Assembly: GCA_020723805.1 (NCBI GenBank) | Contig: DYID01000013.1 | Location: forward strand, 40,644 to 104,643 | Reading direction: 5' to 3' | DNA length: 64,000 bases | Source of the DNA: Anaerolinea sp. | GTDB lineage: Bacteria > Chloroflexota > Anaerolineae > Anaerolineales > Villigracilaceae | In this document: piece by piece, positions 7,742-15,624 of the stretch | How positions within the stretch are numbered: the first letter of the stretch is position 1 | Layout of the letters: each line of letters starts with the position of its first letter | Notes under the pieces: generated by a model | What the model was told of the DNA's origin: nothing | Databases searched by the model: none | The model's input: only the letters and a program-made list of their open reading frames with translations | Program-made: the position numbers and the translations under genes

Positions 7742-8946
7742 GCCTGCATCATTACTTTGATGGCGTTCGATTTCCCTTTGTGACCAGCCGCAAGGCGCAG
7801 GGCGTGTTTGTAGTCCTCGAAGGGGAAGCGGTGGGTGATGAGCTCCTCAATCTGGAATTTGCCTTCTCGGAAGCCGTCGAAGACCCATTCGTAAGTGTGC
7901 TTGCGAATTCCAGCCCGTTCATCCATGCCGTGACCGTAAGTGCCTGTGAGCGTGACTTTGTGATACCAGATGGGTGTCAGGTCAACCTTGGGCATGGGCG
8001 CCATGTGCGAGCCAACCATGACGATTTTGCCGCCCGCTCGTACCCAACGCAGGGCAGTGTTGACGGTAACGTCGTTGGCAACGCAGTCATAGATAAGGTC
8101 GAAGCCGCCGATGACAACGCCGCGATTGAGCGGGGCAGAGAAGAATTTGCCGCCGGTGAGTTTGGCAACAGTGGTATAGTCGCCGCGTTTGAGGATGTGG
8201 TCTGCGCCGAGACGTTCTGCCGCCTCCTGCTGGTGCGGGTGGCGCGCCAGCGTGGTGACCTGCGCTTCGGGGAAGAAGGCTTTGACAACCATGGTGGTCA
8301 ACAAGCCGATGATGCCCGCGCCGATGACCAGAACTTTATCGCCCGCTTTGGGCGGATGCTGAAACGCTGCGTGAACGGCGATGGAAATTGGTTCTGAGAG
8401 GGCGGCTTGATCTTGCGTGAGGTGGGCAGGTGCGGGGTACATCGCTGTTTCGTGCGTGACGATGGAGTCGCCAAACCCGCCGCCGATGCCGCGTGGTCCT
8501 GGCTCCGATTTGTTGATGCAGAAGTGATAATCGCCTTCGGCGCAGTAGCGGCATTTGGGGGTGATTTCCAGGGTTTCGCAGTTGGCGCCGGCAAAATGAG
8601 TGTCCATGATGACGCGGTCGCCGGGGCGGAAGCGCGTTACGCCGGGACCGACTTCGGTGACGATGGAGACGGTTTCGTGTCCGAGGTAGAAGCGGGAAAG
8701 TCCGGGCAATGCGGCGGGAGCGATGGAAGGGTCTGCTTTGACGAAGAGCAGGGAAATATCCGAGGCGCACACGCCGCAGGCTTGGTTCTGCACGCGAATC
8801 CAACGCGGACCGGGTAAGGGGGCATCGTCCAGCCGCCCAGCCCGGGCGGCGGAAAGCGGCGTCCAGACGAAGTCCTTCCAAAGGGGCGTGATGGCTTTCG
8901 TCAGCAGGACGCGCGGAATGTGTTTGTCCACGTAGATGGCTCGCAT
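7738..8946 (-). CDS. Zinc-dependent alcohol dehydrogenase (MDR family)
   Basis: A 402-residue medium-chain dehydrogenase. The start at 8946 (MRAIYVDKHIPRV) is favoured by a CGGAGGAAA site upstream. It shows QACGVCASDI (catalytic zinc Cys), LGHETV with the zinc Glu/His, a structural zinc region with spaced cysteines (CRYCAEGDYHFC), and a Rossmann GAGIIGL. The substrate is not clear from sequence; the length exceeds usual 340-residue members because of N-terminal and interdomain insertions. A single-gene unit between two terminators. Confidence 0.85.
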   Translation of the reverse strand: MRAIYVDKHIPRVLLTKAITPLWKDFVWTPLSAARAGRLDDAPLPGPRWIRVQNQACGVCASDISLLFVKADPSIAPAALPGLSRFYLGHETVSIVTEVGPGVTRFRPGDRVIMDTHFAGANCETLEITPKCRYCAEGDYHFCINKSEPGPRGIGGGFGDSIVTHETAMYPAPAHLTQDQAALSEPISIAVHAAFQHPPKAGDKVLVIGAGIIGLLTTMVVKAFFPEAQVTTLARHPHQQEAAERLGADHILKRGDYTTVAKLTGGKFFSAPLNRGVVIGGFDLIYDCVANDVTVNTALRWVRAGGKIVMVGSHMAPMPKVDLTPIWYHKVTLTGTYGHGMDERAGIRKHTYEWVFDGFREGKFQIEELITHRFPFEDYKHALRLAAGHKGKSNAIKVMMQA

Positions 8947-8989
8947 GGGCTTTCCTCCGGGTGAATTGAGCCGATTGTACCAAAGCAAA

Positions 8990-9018
8990 AAGAAGACCCG
9001 GCGTGCGCCGGGTCTTGC
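8990..9018. terminator. Intrinsic terminator hairpin of the HhH gene
   Basis: AAGACCCGGCG / CGCCGGGTCTT forms a tight hairpin immediately past the stop of the minus-strand gene ending at 9021. It is followed on that strand by a TTTTGCTTTG run. Confidence 0.8.
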
Positions 9019-9020
9019 GG

Positions 9021-9449
9021 TTACTTTGCCTTCCGCCCGCCTTTGAGTTCGCCCTGCAATTTCTTCAAACCGTCCATGTCGCCTTGGGCGGCAAGTTTTG
9101 CCTGCTCGATCCAGCCTTGGGGGTTCAGCATTTGCAGTCCAGCCGCGTCGAGGGTCTTTTGCACATCGGCGGCATCTGCCTCCGCCAGGTCGGCAAATGA
9201 GCGAATGCCCGCCTCGTTCAGGACTTTGGCGACTTTGGGACCGATGCCCTCGATGAGGGTGAGGTCATCCGGCGGAATGGAAATGGAATGTACGTGCGCT
9301 TCATGCCCCGCCTCTGCCTGCTCCGCGCTTCGGCGGCTGGTCAGCCACCCGACAATGATCATGAGGAGAAAAAATCCCAGAGCGAGGTACAACAGCCACG
9401 CCAGTTCTGTGTTCGGACCTTCTTCGGCAAGGATACCTATTGCGTACAT
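9021..9449 (-). CDS. Membrane-anchored helix-hairpin-helix protein
   Basis: I take the start at 9449 (MYAIGIL) because GGAGG lies just upstream; this GGAGG overlaps an earlier ATG at 9461. The 142 residues comprise one transmembrane helix (about residues 16-36, LLYLALGFFLLMIIVGWL), a charged linker, and a soluble domain DDLTLIEGIGPKVAKVLNEA with a second hairpin (FADLAEADAADVQKTLDAAG), which resembles the HhH domains of the DUF4332 / L21-NuoE tail type. Such domains bind DNA or act as protein modules. Its partner is unknown. Confidence 0.75.
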   Translation of the reverse strand: MYAIGILAEEGPNTELAWLLYLALGFFLLMIIVGWLTSRRSAEQAEAGHEAHVHSISIPPDDLTLIEGIGPKVAKVLNEAGIRSFADLAEADAADVQKTLDAAGLQMLNPQGWIEQAKLAAQGDMDGLKKLQGELKGGRKAK

Positions 9450-9481
9450 GTGCGCCTCCATTGAAAAAATTGATTTGCTCG

Positions 9482-9563
9482 CCTCACGCAGAGCGTCCCG
9501 AAGGTTCTCTGAAAAGAACCTTGTTAAGCGCTACAACCTTCGGGGCGGTGCGTAACATCAACG
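9482..9563. repeat. Palindromic repeat family A, copy A2
   Basis: Arms CGTCCCGAAGGTT (9494-9506) and AACCTTCGGGGCG (9535-9547) enclose a different centre from A1. The right end GTGCGTAACATCA matches the family end. The 540-nt stretch 9450-10001 holds this repeat, a weak promoter and the insert described at 9860-9995, but no convincing gene. Confidence 0.75.
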
Positions 9564-9803
9564 ATTCACTTATACGTGAAAGGCGAAGGGGTGTCAATTA
9601 TGATTTCTTTCCTGACTTTACGACTATGAAAAAAAGATGGCTCTTCCGTTTCTGATGGAATAACTGTCCGTTCAAATGAACTTTGAACGCTGATTTCGCT
9701 GCTCCCCGAAGTTTGCAAAGAAGCCCGAGTGCTTTGGTTTCCTTTTCGTGAAAATTCGTGTACTTTATGGATATTTTTTTCGGACGGCTTATTTCATTTT
9801 GGC

Positions 9804-9834
9804 TTGATTTTTGGGGTGGAAAGTATTGTACAAT
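9804..9834 (+). promoter_or_regulatory. Putative promoter for the genes at 10002-11876
   Basis: TTGATT (9804-9809) and TACAAT (9829-9834) are separated by 19 nt. A strong ribosome binding site (CAAAGGAGGAGA, from 9861) follows but leads only to a 6-codon GTG frame before the repeat insert. Confidence 0.45.
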
Positions 9835-9859
9835 GAGAAAAACGGTTTTACCCACCACG

Positions 9860-9995
9860 CCAAAGGAGGAGAGTGTCTAAAAGAATGGGCTAAAGATTGT
9901 TCTGCCACAGAGCTCACAGAGATCTCTGAGAAAAATCTCGAAATCTCTGCGCTCTCTGTGGCTAAACCCACGACATTGGACACTCCCCAAAGGAG
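9860..9995. repeat. Palindromic insert between two copies of a ribosome binding site
   Basis: The 9-mer CCAAAGGAG occurs at 9860-9868 and again at 9987-9995. Between them lies an inverted repeat built of CCACAGAG / CTCTGTGG arms (about 9905-9961) and an AGTGTC / GACACT pair. This looks like a short element that landed next to the Shine-Dalgarno sequence and left it duplicated. Confidence 0.5.
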
Positions 9996-10001
9996 ATTGA
10001 C

Positions 10002-10418
10002 ATGCCAACCATTCAGTATCAGGCTTTTTTCCAAGGGGAAGCGGGAACGGGCTGGATAGAAGACGGAAAATCGGTGAGCCGCTCTGGCTCCGGGCGTTTG
10101 TTGCAAGCCCTGCAGGTTCGCCTCATTGACACCTTTACCACTTTTGTCGTTGCCTATGACGTCCGTTTTGCAGATGCGGACTGGCAGGGCACAGTGACCG
10201 GCGACACCCTGCGCGGCGATACGGGTTCGCCTTTCCGCTTCATAGACGGTTTCTGTGTGGACCTGGTCAACCGTCCCTTCCCATTCATTGACACCTCGAT
10301 ATTCTATCGGGTCAAATGGGCGAATGACCCGCAAAACTGGTCGGAATATAAATGGGACGGCGCATCCTTGGGCAGGCGCGGGGTTGGGATCGTCGCTCTT
10401 GAAATTGGTACCGGCTAA
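10002..10418 (+). CDS. Hypothetical protein, possible ChW-like repeat
   Basis: A 138-residue soluble protein without a signal peptide, preceded by the site CCAAAGGAGATTGAC. The first 40 residues (IQYQAFFQGEAGTGWIEDGK, then SGSGRLLQALQVRLID) recall the clostridial hydrophobic W (ChW) repeat pattern of a Tyr-x-Ala start, a GxGW core and a ligand Arg/Leu run. The rest contains several aromatic beta-like strands. The resemblance is weak and I do not assign a function. It is followed closely by a membrane-anchored unknown protein. Confidence 0.55.
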   Translation: MPTIQYQAFFQGEAGTGWIEDGKSVSRSGSGRLLQALQVRLIDTFTTFVVAYDVRFADADWQGTVTGDTLRGDTGSPFRFIDGFCVDLVNRPFPFIDTSIFYRVKWANDPQNWSEYKWDGASLGRRGVGIVALEIGTG

Positions 10419-10424
10419 TAAGCC

Positions 10425-10946
10425 ATGCCGCCCAAAAGACGGACTGCCAAAGCGCCTCCCGCAGAGGAGAAGACTTCCTGGTGGAAGACCCTGCCCGGCA
10501 TCATTACGGGGATTACAGCGTTCATTGTGGCTGTGACCGGTTTGATTACCGCGCTTTCATCCGTTCAATTACCCGAATTGTTCCGAGCCAAAGGCGATTG
10601 TGGCAGGTACGGCGAGGGGCTGCAGGCATCTTCCCTCCGTGTGGGAAGCCGGGACGCGCCCGTCTTTGAATATGCCTCCGCTGAGTCGCTTACCCGCGCC
10701 CGCATTTTGGAAGTGACCGATAATGGCTCGAGGATTTTAGGCAGGGTGCAATTCAAGTTCGATGCGGCGACAAACCGCTTTGAGATCATTTCCGTGGTGG
10801 ATGACACCTGCATGGCGACAACCGAAGAACCGTTTTTTGTGGATGCAGGGGCTGAATTCCCTGTTAAGTTCAAGGACGCCTATGTAGCAGTCCTGAATCT
10901 GAAAGATGGGGTTATCATTGCTACCATCCAATCTGCTGGAGAGTGA
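10425..10946 (+). CDS. Hypothetical membrane-anchored protein
   Basis: 173 residues: a basic, Pro-rich cytoplasmic start (MPPKRRTAKAPPAEEK), one transmembrane helix (about residues 24-46, LPGIITGITAFIVAVTGLI), and an extracytoplasmic domain of about 120 residues with one Cys pair candidate (GDC, DDTC). I recognise no family. It begins 7 nt after the preceding gene and the two are followed by a glycerophosphodiesterase gene, so the three may be one transcription unit. Confidence 0.55.
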   Translation: MPPKRRTAKAPPAEEKTSWWKTLPGIITGITAFIVAVTGLITALSSVQLPELFRAKGDCGRYGEGLQASSLRVGSRDAPVFEYASAESLTRARILEVTDNGSRILGRVQFKFDAATNRFEIISVVDDTCMATTEEPFFVDAGAEFPVKFKDAYVAVLNLKDGVIIATIQSAGE

Positions 10947-10967
10947 AATTTCTTTTATACCCGGAGC

Positions 10968-11876
10968 ATGAAGACAGGCACTATGAAGAAAACATTGCGC
11001 ATGCTGTTGATTTTGCTTTTAAGCACCCTCTTCCTGTTTCTTGTGTTCACGCCCGGCGCGCCCGCCCGCCCCTATTACGCGGGCGTGACCGCCCCGCAGG
11101 TGATTGCCCATCAGGGCGGCGACGGAATCTGGCCCGGCGACACGCTCTTTGCTTTCGAGAAAGCCGTTGAAGCCGGCGCGGATGTGCTTGAAATGGACGC
11201 GCACATCACGCAGGACGGTCACATCGTCCTCATGCACGATGAGACGGTGGACGGCACCACCGACGGCACGGGACTCATCGAAGGGATGACGCTGGCGGAG
11301 TTGAAACAACTCGACGCCGCCTATCGCTGGTCAAAGGACGGCGGGCAGACCTTCCCGTATCGCGGGCAGGGGATTCAAGTCCCGGCGCTGGCGGAGGTGT
11401 TCGAGAAGTTCCCGCAGATGCGCTACGTCATCGAAATCAAGAAGAGCGGCATCCCGGTCGAACAGCCGTTGTGTGATTTGATCCGCCGCTACAACATGCA
11501 GGAGAAAGTTCTGGTGGCATCCTTCCATGATGCGGTCATGCAGACCTTCCGCACGACCTGTCCGGAAGTGGCAACCTCTGCCTCACGTGGAGAAGTGACG
11601 AAGTTTGTCCTCCTCGGCAAAATCTTCCTCAGCGGGCTGGTCGCGCCGGGCTATCAAGCCATTCAGCCGCCCTATGACCCGGCTGAATCGTACAACATCC
11701 CCATCATGACGAAACGCTTCATCCGCGAAGCACACAGAAAGAATATCCGAGTCGAGCCGTGGACAGTGGACGACCCCGATTTGATGCGTCAGTACATCGA
11801 ATGGGGCGTGGACGGCATCATCACCGACCGCCCCGACCTGATGGTGGAACTGCTGAAAAAGATGGGATTGAAGTAG
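10968..11876 (+). CDS. Glycerophosphodiester phosphodiesterase
   Basis: It hydrolyses glycerophosphodiesters to glycerol-3-phosphate and an alcohol. The 302-residue protein starts with a signal-anchor helix (LRMLLILLLSTLFLFLVF) and then the GDPD TIM barrel: IAHQGGDGIWPGDTLFAF (the usual HRG is HQG here), VLEMDAHITQDG with the metal Glu and Asp, and VLMHDETVDGTTDG with the catalytic His. The C-terminal VEPWTVDDPDLM is also typical. ATG 10983 is an alternative start. Probably acts at the outer face of the membrane on phospholipid head groups. Confidence 0.9.
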   Translation: MKTGTMKKTLRMLLILLLSTLFLFLVFTPGAPARPYYAGVTAPQVIAHQGGDGIWPGDTLFAFEKAVEAGADVLEMDAHITQDGHIVLMHDETVDGTTDGTGLIEGMTLAELKQLDAAYRWSKDGGQTFPYRGQGIQVPALAEVFEKFPQMRYVIEIKKSGIPVEQPLCDLIRRYNMQEKVLVASFHDAVMQTFRTTCPEVATSASRGEVTKFVLLGKIFLSGLVAPGYQAIQPPYDPAESYNIPIMTKRFIREAHRKNIRVEPWTVDDPDLMRQYIEWGVDGIITDRPDLMVELLKKMGLK

Positions 11877-11883
11877 AAGATTT

Positions 11884-11950
11884 CGCCACGGATTTCACAG
11901 ATTTTCACTGATTTTTATAATTCGTGCGAATTCGTGTAATCCGTGGCAAA
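11884..11950. repeat. GCCACGGATT / AATCCGTGGC inverted repeat
   Basis: Arms GCCACGGATT and AATCCGTGGC flank a centre with ATTTTCACTGATTTTTATAA and ATTCGTGCGAATTCGTGTAA character. Related words (CACGAAGCACACGAA, AAATTCGTGTAC) recur at 40797-40872 and 9751-9765. Confidence 0.7.
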
Positions 11951-11967
11951 AAAACAAGCGTCCAAAA

Positions 11968-12019
11968 CAAAAAGAGCGATGGGACTTTATGTCTCATCGC
12001 TCTTCTTTCCTCTTTCTTT
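11968..12019. terminator. Bidirectional intrinsic terminator
   Basis: Hairpin AGAGCGATG / CATCGCTCT (11973-12003) is flanked by A-rich and T-rich runs. It separates the glycerophosphodiesterase (+) from the nitroreductase (-). Confidence 0.85.
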
Positions 12020-12577
12020 TTACTCCATCCACACCGTGCGATCCTCGAACGATGGTCTTTGGTATGGTTCAGGATGGAATTCGGGGTAGCCCACGTAGAT
12101 GAACCCGACGATGTGCTGGTCCGGCGCAAAGCCCAGGAATTCTTTGACCTTCGGGTCACGCGCCCATTCACCTGTGCGCCAGATGGCGCCCAGCCCCAGC
12201 GCGTGCGCCGCAAGCAGAATGTTCTGACTTGCCGCCGCCGCCGCGCAGATATTCTCGATTTCCAACACTTTCTCTTCGGTGGGTTTGTCTGCGCCGACGG
12301 CAATGACGACGGGCGCGCGGAGCGGCAAGGCTCGGGTCTTGTCCAATGCCTCGGGCGGCAGGTCCGGCTTACGGTCCGCTTGTGAGGCGGCCATCACATC
12401 CCCCAGTCGTTTGCGCCCATCCCCGGTCAAGACGACGAATCGCCACGGACGTACCTTGTAATGATTCGGCGCCTGCACCGCCGCGCCCAGCAATTTCTCG
12501 ATGGTTTCGCGCGGCAGCGGGTCGGGCTTTACTTTCCCCTGCGTTTGTCTGGTGTAGATTGTTTCGAATAGTTCCAT
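12020..12577 (-). CDS. Nitroreductase family FMN oxidoreductase
   Basis: I use the ATG at 12577 (MELFETIYTRQT) with GGAGGAAAAC upstream; the longer open frame runs into the divergent gene. At 185 residues it fits the compact YdjA-like nitroreductases. Visible are the N-terminal Arg/Thr FMN phosphate contacts, AAVQAPNHYKVRPWRFVVL, an AAAAASQNILLAAHALGLG helix and the C-terminal VGYPEF. The electron acceptor cannot be predicted. It is divergent from the deacetylase-like gene with overlapping regulatory space of 53 nt. Confidence 0.9.
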   Translation of the reverse strand: MELFETIYTRQTQGKVKPDPLPRETIEKLLGAAVQAPNHYKVRPWRFVVLTGDGRKRLGDVMAASQADRKPDLPPEALDKTRALPLRAPVVIAVGADKPTEEKVLEIENICAAAAASQNILLAAHALGLGAIWRTGEWARDPKVKEFLGFAPDQHIVGFIYVGYPEFHPEPYQRPSFEDRTVWME

Positions 12578-12630
12578 GTTTTCCTCCGCACTATTGATAC
12601 AATTACCGCGCCTCATCTTACGGAGACGCC

Positions 12631-13662
12631 ATGAAGATATTTTATTCCGAAACGCACCGCCGCCACCAGCCGCCATTTGAGGTCTTCGACGGCGGGGTGC
12701 GCGTGCCATACCTCGAAAACCCCGACCGCATGGATCGGATACTGAACGCCTTGCGCGGTGTGGATTGGGCGGAGATTTGCGAGCCGGCGGATTTTGGACT
12801 CGACCCCATCCTGGCTGTGCATGACCGCGAGTATCTGGACTTTCTCGCTTCTGCCTGGACCGAGTGGCTGGATGCCGCTCCCAAAGACCCTGCCACGCTG
12901 ATACCTGCCACCTTCCCCCTGCGGCGTCAGCCTCGTAAACCAACGAGTCTGCTCGGACGGGCAGGCTACTACATCATGGACTTGAGCGCCTGCATTGTCG
13001 AAGGGACATATCCCGCCGCGCTGGCTTCTGCCAACTGCGCTTTGAGCGCCGCGCAGGCTGTGATGGAGGGCGAACGCGCGGCGTTTGCGCTTTGCCGCCC
13101 GCCGGGGCATCACGCCGGCAAGGATTATGCGGGCGGATACTGCTTCATCAACAACGCCGCTGTTGCCGCAAACTGGCTTACCTCGTGTGGGCGTGTTGCC
13201 GTCCTCGATGTGGACTATCACGCCGGCAACGGTACGCAGGACATCTTCTACGAACGCGACGATGTGCTGACGATTTCCATTCACGCCGACCCGGATTTCG
13301 AGTACCCGCATTTCATCGGCTTTGCGGAGGAACGCGGCAGGGGGCGGGGCTTTGGCTTTCACCACAACCTCCCGCTCCCCAAAGGGACAGGCGACACCGA
13401 ATACTTGCTCACGCTCGACCAAGCCTTGCAGCGGATTCGCGAGTTCAACCCCTCTTTCCTCGTTATCTCCGCCGGCATGGATATTTACGCCGACGACCCG
13501 CTTGGCACAATCAAAGTATCCACACAGGGGATTGGGGAGATTGGCAGGCGTATCGCCGCGCTGGGACTGCCCTCGGTCATTGTGATGGAAGGGGGATACG
13601 CCAATGACGCGCTTGGGCGTAACATTTTGGCGTTCCTGTCGAACTTTGATAACGGACGTTAG
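12631..13662 (+). CDS. Histone deacetylase family protein (acetylpolyamine amidohydrolase-like)
   Basis: Zn-dependent arginase-fold deacetylase, 343 residues. Motifs: RPPGHHAGKDYAGGYCFINN (His-His charge relay), AVLDVDYHAGNGTQ (zinc Asp/His), HADPDFEYP, SAGMDIYADDP (zinc Asp) and MEGGY (catalytic Tyr). The N-terminus (MKIFYSETHRRHQPPFEVFDGG) is the acetylpolyamine amidohydrolase type rather than AcuC. A polyamine ABC transporter lies 14 kb downstream, which would fit but is not linked. The last residues GR and the TAG stop come from repeat D2. TACAAT at 12598-12603 is a likely -10. Confidence 0.9.
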   Translation: MKIFYSETHRRHQPPFEVFDGGVRVPYLENPDRMDRILNALRGVDWAEICEPADFGLDPILAVHDREYLDFLASAWTEWLDAAPKDPATLIPATFPLRRQPRKPTSLLGRAGYYIMDLSACIVEGTYPAALASANCALSAAQAVMEGERAAFALCRPPGHHAGKDYAGGYCFINNAAVAANWLTSCGRVAVLDVDYHAGNGTQDIFYERDDVLTISIHADPDFEYPHFIGFAEERGRGRGFGFHHNLPLPKGTGDTEYLLTLDQALQRIREFNPSFLVISAGMDIYADDPLGTIKVSTQGIGEIGRRIAALGLPSVIVMEGGYANDALGRNILAFLSNFDNGR

Positions 13663-13711
13663 AGAACGTCTGCTGCGCCATAGCGTAAGAGACGCTCTCT
13701 AGCGTCGGATT
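13653..13711. repeat. Palindromic repeat family D, copy D2
   Basis: Two hairpins: GGACGTT-AGAG-AACGTCT and GACGCT-CTCT-AGCGTC. The stop codon of the upstream deacetylase (TAG, 13660-13662) lies in the first loop. Nearly the same sequence is at 26088-26145. Confidence 0.85.
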
Positions 13712-13747
13712 TTACTGAAACATAAAAACGCTCAACGGAGAACCGCT

Positions 13748-14545
13748 GTGAAAAAACTCCTCCCGCTCGTGCTTCTGATTGCATCCATCCTTTCGTGCCG
13801 CCTGCCCGCAGCACAGGGACAGGCGACCGCCGTTGCCGAAGCCCTTTCTGCCACCGCCGCTTCGTGGACGGCGACCCCGACCTTCACCCTCACCTTTACA
13901 CCTACCGAAGCCTTCACGCCCACCCTCACGCTCACCCCCACCGAAACCCTGACTCCCACCCTCACCTTGACGCCCACCGTCACCGCCACCCCTACCTACG
14001 CCTTCCCCACGGTGACGGTCAACAAGCAGGCGCATTGCCGCTACGGTCCCTCGGTTGCCTACCTCCACGCCGCCGACTTATACGCGGGCGACACGGGCAC
14101 CGTCCGCGGGAGGTTCATTTACAGCAAGTGGCTGTACGTCAAGTTCGACAAGTTGAATTACTTCTGCTGGGTTGCCCCGTCGGTGGTGGACGTGGTGGGT
14201 GATATTTCCCAGATTGCCTACAAGGAACTGAATTTGCAATCCATCGGGAGCAACATGTACGGTCCGCCGAGGAATGTGCAAGCAGTGCGCGATGGGAACC
14301 AGGTCACGATTACCTGGGAGCGGGTGGAAATGACCGAGGATGACGACCGCGGTTATCTGCTCGAACTGTTCGTCTGCCAGAACGGGGCGTATCTGTGGTG
14401 GACGGACTCGTACCCAAATCAATTCACCACCAGTTACACGGTCAAGGATGAGGCGGGCTGCCCTCTCCCGTCTTCGGGGAAGTTATACACGGTCGAGAAG
14501 CACGGCTTTTCCCAGCCGGCGGTCATTCCGTGGCCCCCGCCGTAA
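13748..14545 (+). CDS. TP-rich lipoprotein with SH3-like domain
   Basis: The 265-residue protein starts at GTG 13748 with GGAG upstream. Residues 1-17 are a lipoprotein signal with lipobox ILSC. A stalk of Thr/Pro repeats (TPTLTLTPTET type, about 40-80) follows, then a bacterial SH3-like fold (VNKQAHCRYGPSVAYLHAA, YAGDTGTVRGR, WLYVKFDKL) and a fibronectin-III-like C-terminus (PRNVQAVRDGNQVTITWE). This design suggests a surface protein lifted off the membrane that binds cell-wall material. Similar stalks occur in the proteins at 50245 and 62659. Confidence 0.8.
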   Translation: MKKLLPLVLLIASILSCRLPAAQGQATAVAEALSATAASWTATPTFTLTFTPTEAFTPTLTLTPTETLTPTLTLTPTVTATPTYAFPTVTVNKQAHCRYGPSVAYLHAADLYAGDTGTVRGRFIYSKWLYVKFDKLNYFCWVAPSVVDVVGDISQIAYKELNLQSIGSNMYGPPRNVQAVRDGNQVTITWERVEMTEDDDRGYLLELFVCQNGAYLWWTDSYPNQFTTSYTVKDEAGCPLPSSGKLYTVEKHGFSQPAVIPWPPP

Positions 14546-14555
14546 ATGTGATGCC

Positions 14556-14585
14556 CGCTCTGCCTGTCGGCGGACAGGCAGAGCG
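14556..14585. terminator. Hairpin after the lipoprotein gene
   Basis: A 13-bp perfect stem CGCTCTGCCTGTC / GACAGGCAGAGCG with a 4-nt loop; a clear T-run is missing, so it may be a repeat element acting as a terminator. Confidence 0.6.
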
Positions 14586-14619
14586 GCGCTTTCCTTCAAA
14601 ATCAGGTAGCGGTTTGGAG

Positions 14620-14634
14620 TAAAATTGCGGCATG
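14620..14634 (+). promoter_or_regulatory. -10 box placed for leaderless transcription of the methyltransferase
   Basis: TAAAAT at 14620-14625 ends 6 nt before the ATG at 14632; no Shine-Dalgarno is present. Confidence 0.5.
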
Positions 14635-15624
14635 AGCCTTCCGTTATTTCAATCCCCTAAACCTATTGACGACCACTTCAAAAGCGATTCGGACATTGTT
14701 CTCTTTAATGGTGACGTTAAGAACTTGCTTGCTGAAATTCCCGATAACTCAATTCAGTTAATCATCACTTCTCCCCCGTATAACTTGGGCAAAGATTATG
14801 AAAGCCGAGTTGAAATCGAACACTATCTCGAACAACAAGCCGATATTATTGCCGACTTGTATCGGGTTTTGAAAGATGAAGGCAGTTTGTGCTGGCAGGT
14901 AGGAAACTTTGTAGAAAACGGCGAAGTCTATCCGCTGGATATTCTTTATTACGGAATATTCAAAAAACTTGGCTTGCGCTTGCGCAATCGTATTATTTGG
15001 CGTTTTGGCCACGGGCTTCATGCCTCAAAGCGTTTTTCTGGCAGGTACGAAACGATTTTATGGTTCACCAAAAGCGATAAATACATATTCAATCTCGATA
15101 GTGTTCGTATTCCCTCAAAATACCCTGGCAAGCGTCATTTCAAAGGCGAGAAAAAGGGACAACTTTCAGGTAATCCGCTTGGCAAGAATCCGTCTGATGT
15201 TTGGGAAGTCGTTTTGCAAGATTGGGAGCAGGAAATTTGGGACATCCCCAATGTCAAGGCGAATCATCCTGAAAAGACAGAACACCCTTGCCAATATCCA
15301 ATTGAACTTGTCGAGCGTTGCGTCCTTGCGCTAACCAATGAAGGCGATTGGGTCTTGGACCCGTTTGCAGGTGTTGGGTCAGCATTGATAGCAGCAATCA
15401 AGAACAATCGTCGGGCGGTTGGAAGCGATAAAGAAAAAGAATACGTTGACTTAGCCCGTCAGCGGATTTTGTCATATTTCAATGGCACGCTTGGCTATCG
15501 TCAACTTGGAACGCCTGTTTATCAGCCAACAGGCAAAGACAAAGTATCAAAAATCCCCGATGAATGGAAAGAAGTGTACGAGCAGAGAAATTTGCTTGAA
15601 TCCAAAGGAGAATACAGCAAATGA
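14632..15624 (+). CDS. Type II DNA methyltransferase (beta-class, probably N4-cytosine)
   Basis: 330 residues with motif IV TSPPYN (residues 46-51) ahead of motif I DPFAGVGS (about 242-249), the beta-class order; SPPY is usual in N4-cytosine enzymes. It should protect DNA against the endonuclease encoded next, whose ATG overlaps this stop by 4 nt. The pair is clearly richer in A+T and uses AAA, GAA and TTT codons more than its neighbours, which points to recent transfer. The recognition site is probably AGATCT or RGATCY because of the partner family. Confidence 0.9.
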   Translation: MSLPLFQSPKPIDDHFKSDSDIVLFNGDVKNLLAEIPDNSIQLIITSPPYNLGKDYESRVEIEHYLEQQADIIADLYRVLKDEGSLCWQVGNFVENGEVYPLDILYYGIFKKLGLRLRNRIIWRFGHGLHASKRFSGRYETILWFTKSDKYIFNLDSVRIPSKYPGKRHFKGEKKGQLSGNPLGKNPSDVWEVVLQDWEQEIWDIPNVKANHPEKTEHPCQYPIELVERCVLALTNEGDWVLDPFAGVGSALIAAIKNNRRAVGSDKEKEYVDLARQRILSYFNGTLGYRQLGTPVYQPTGKDKVSKIPDEWKEVYEQRNLLESKGEYSK

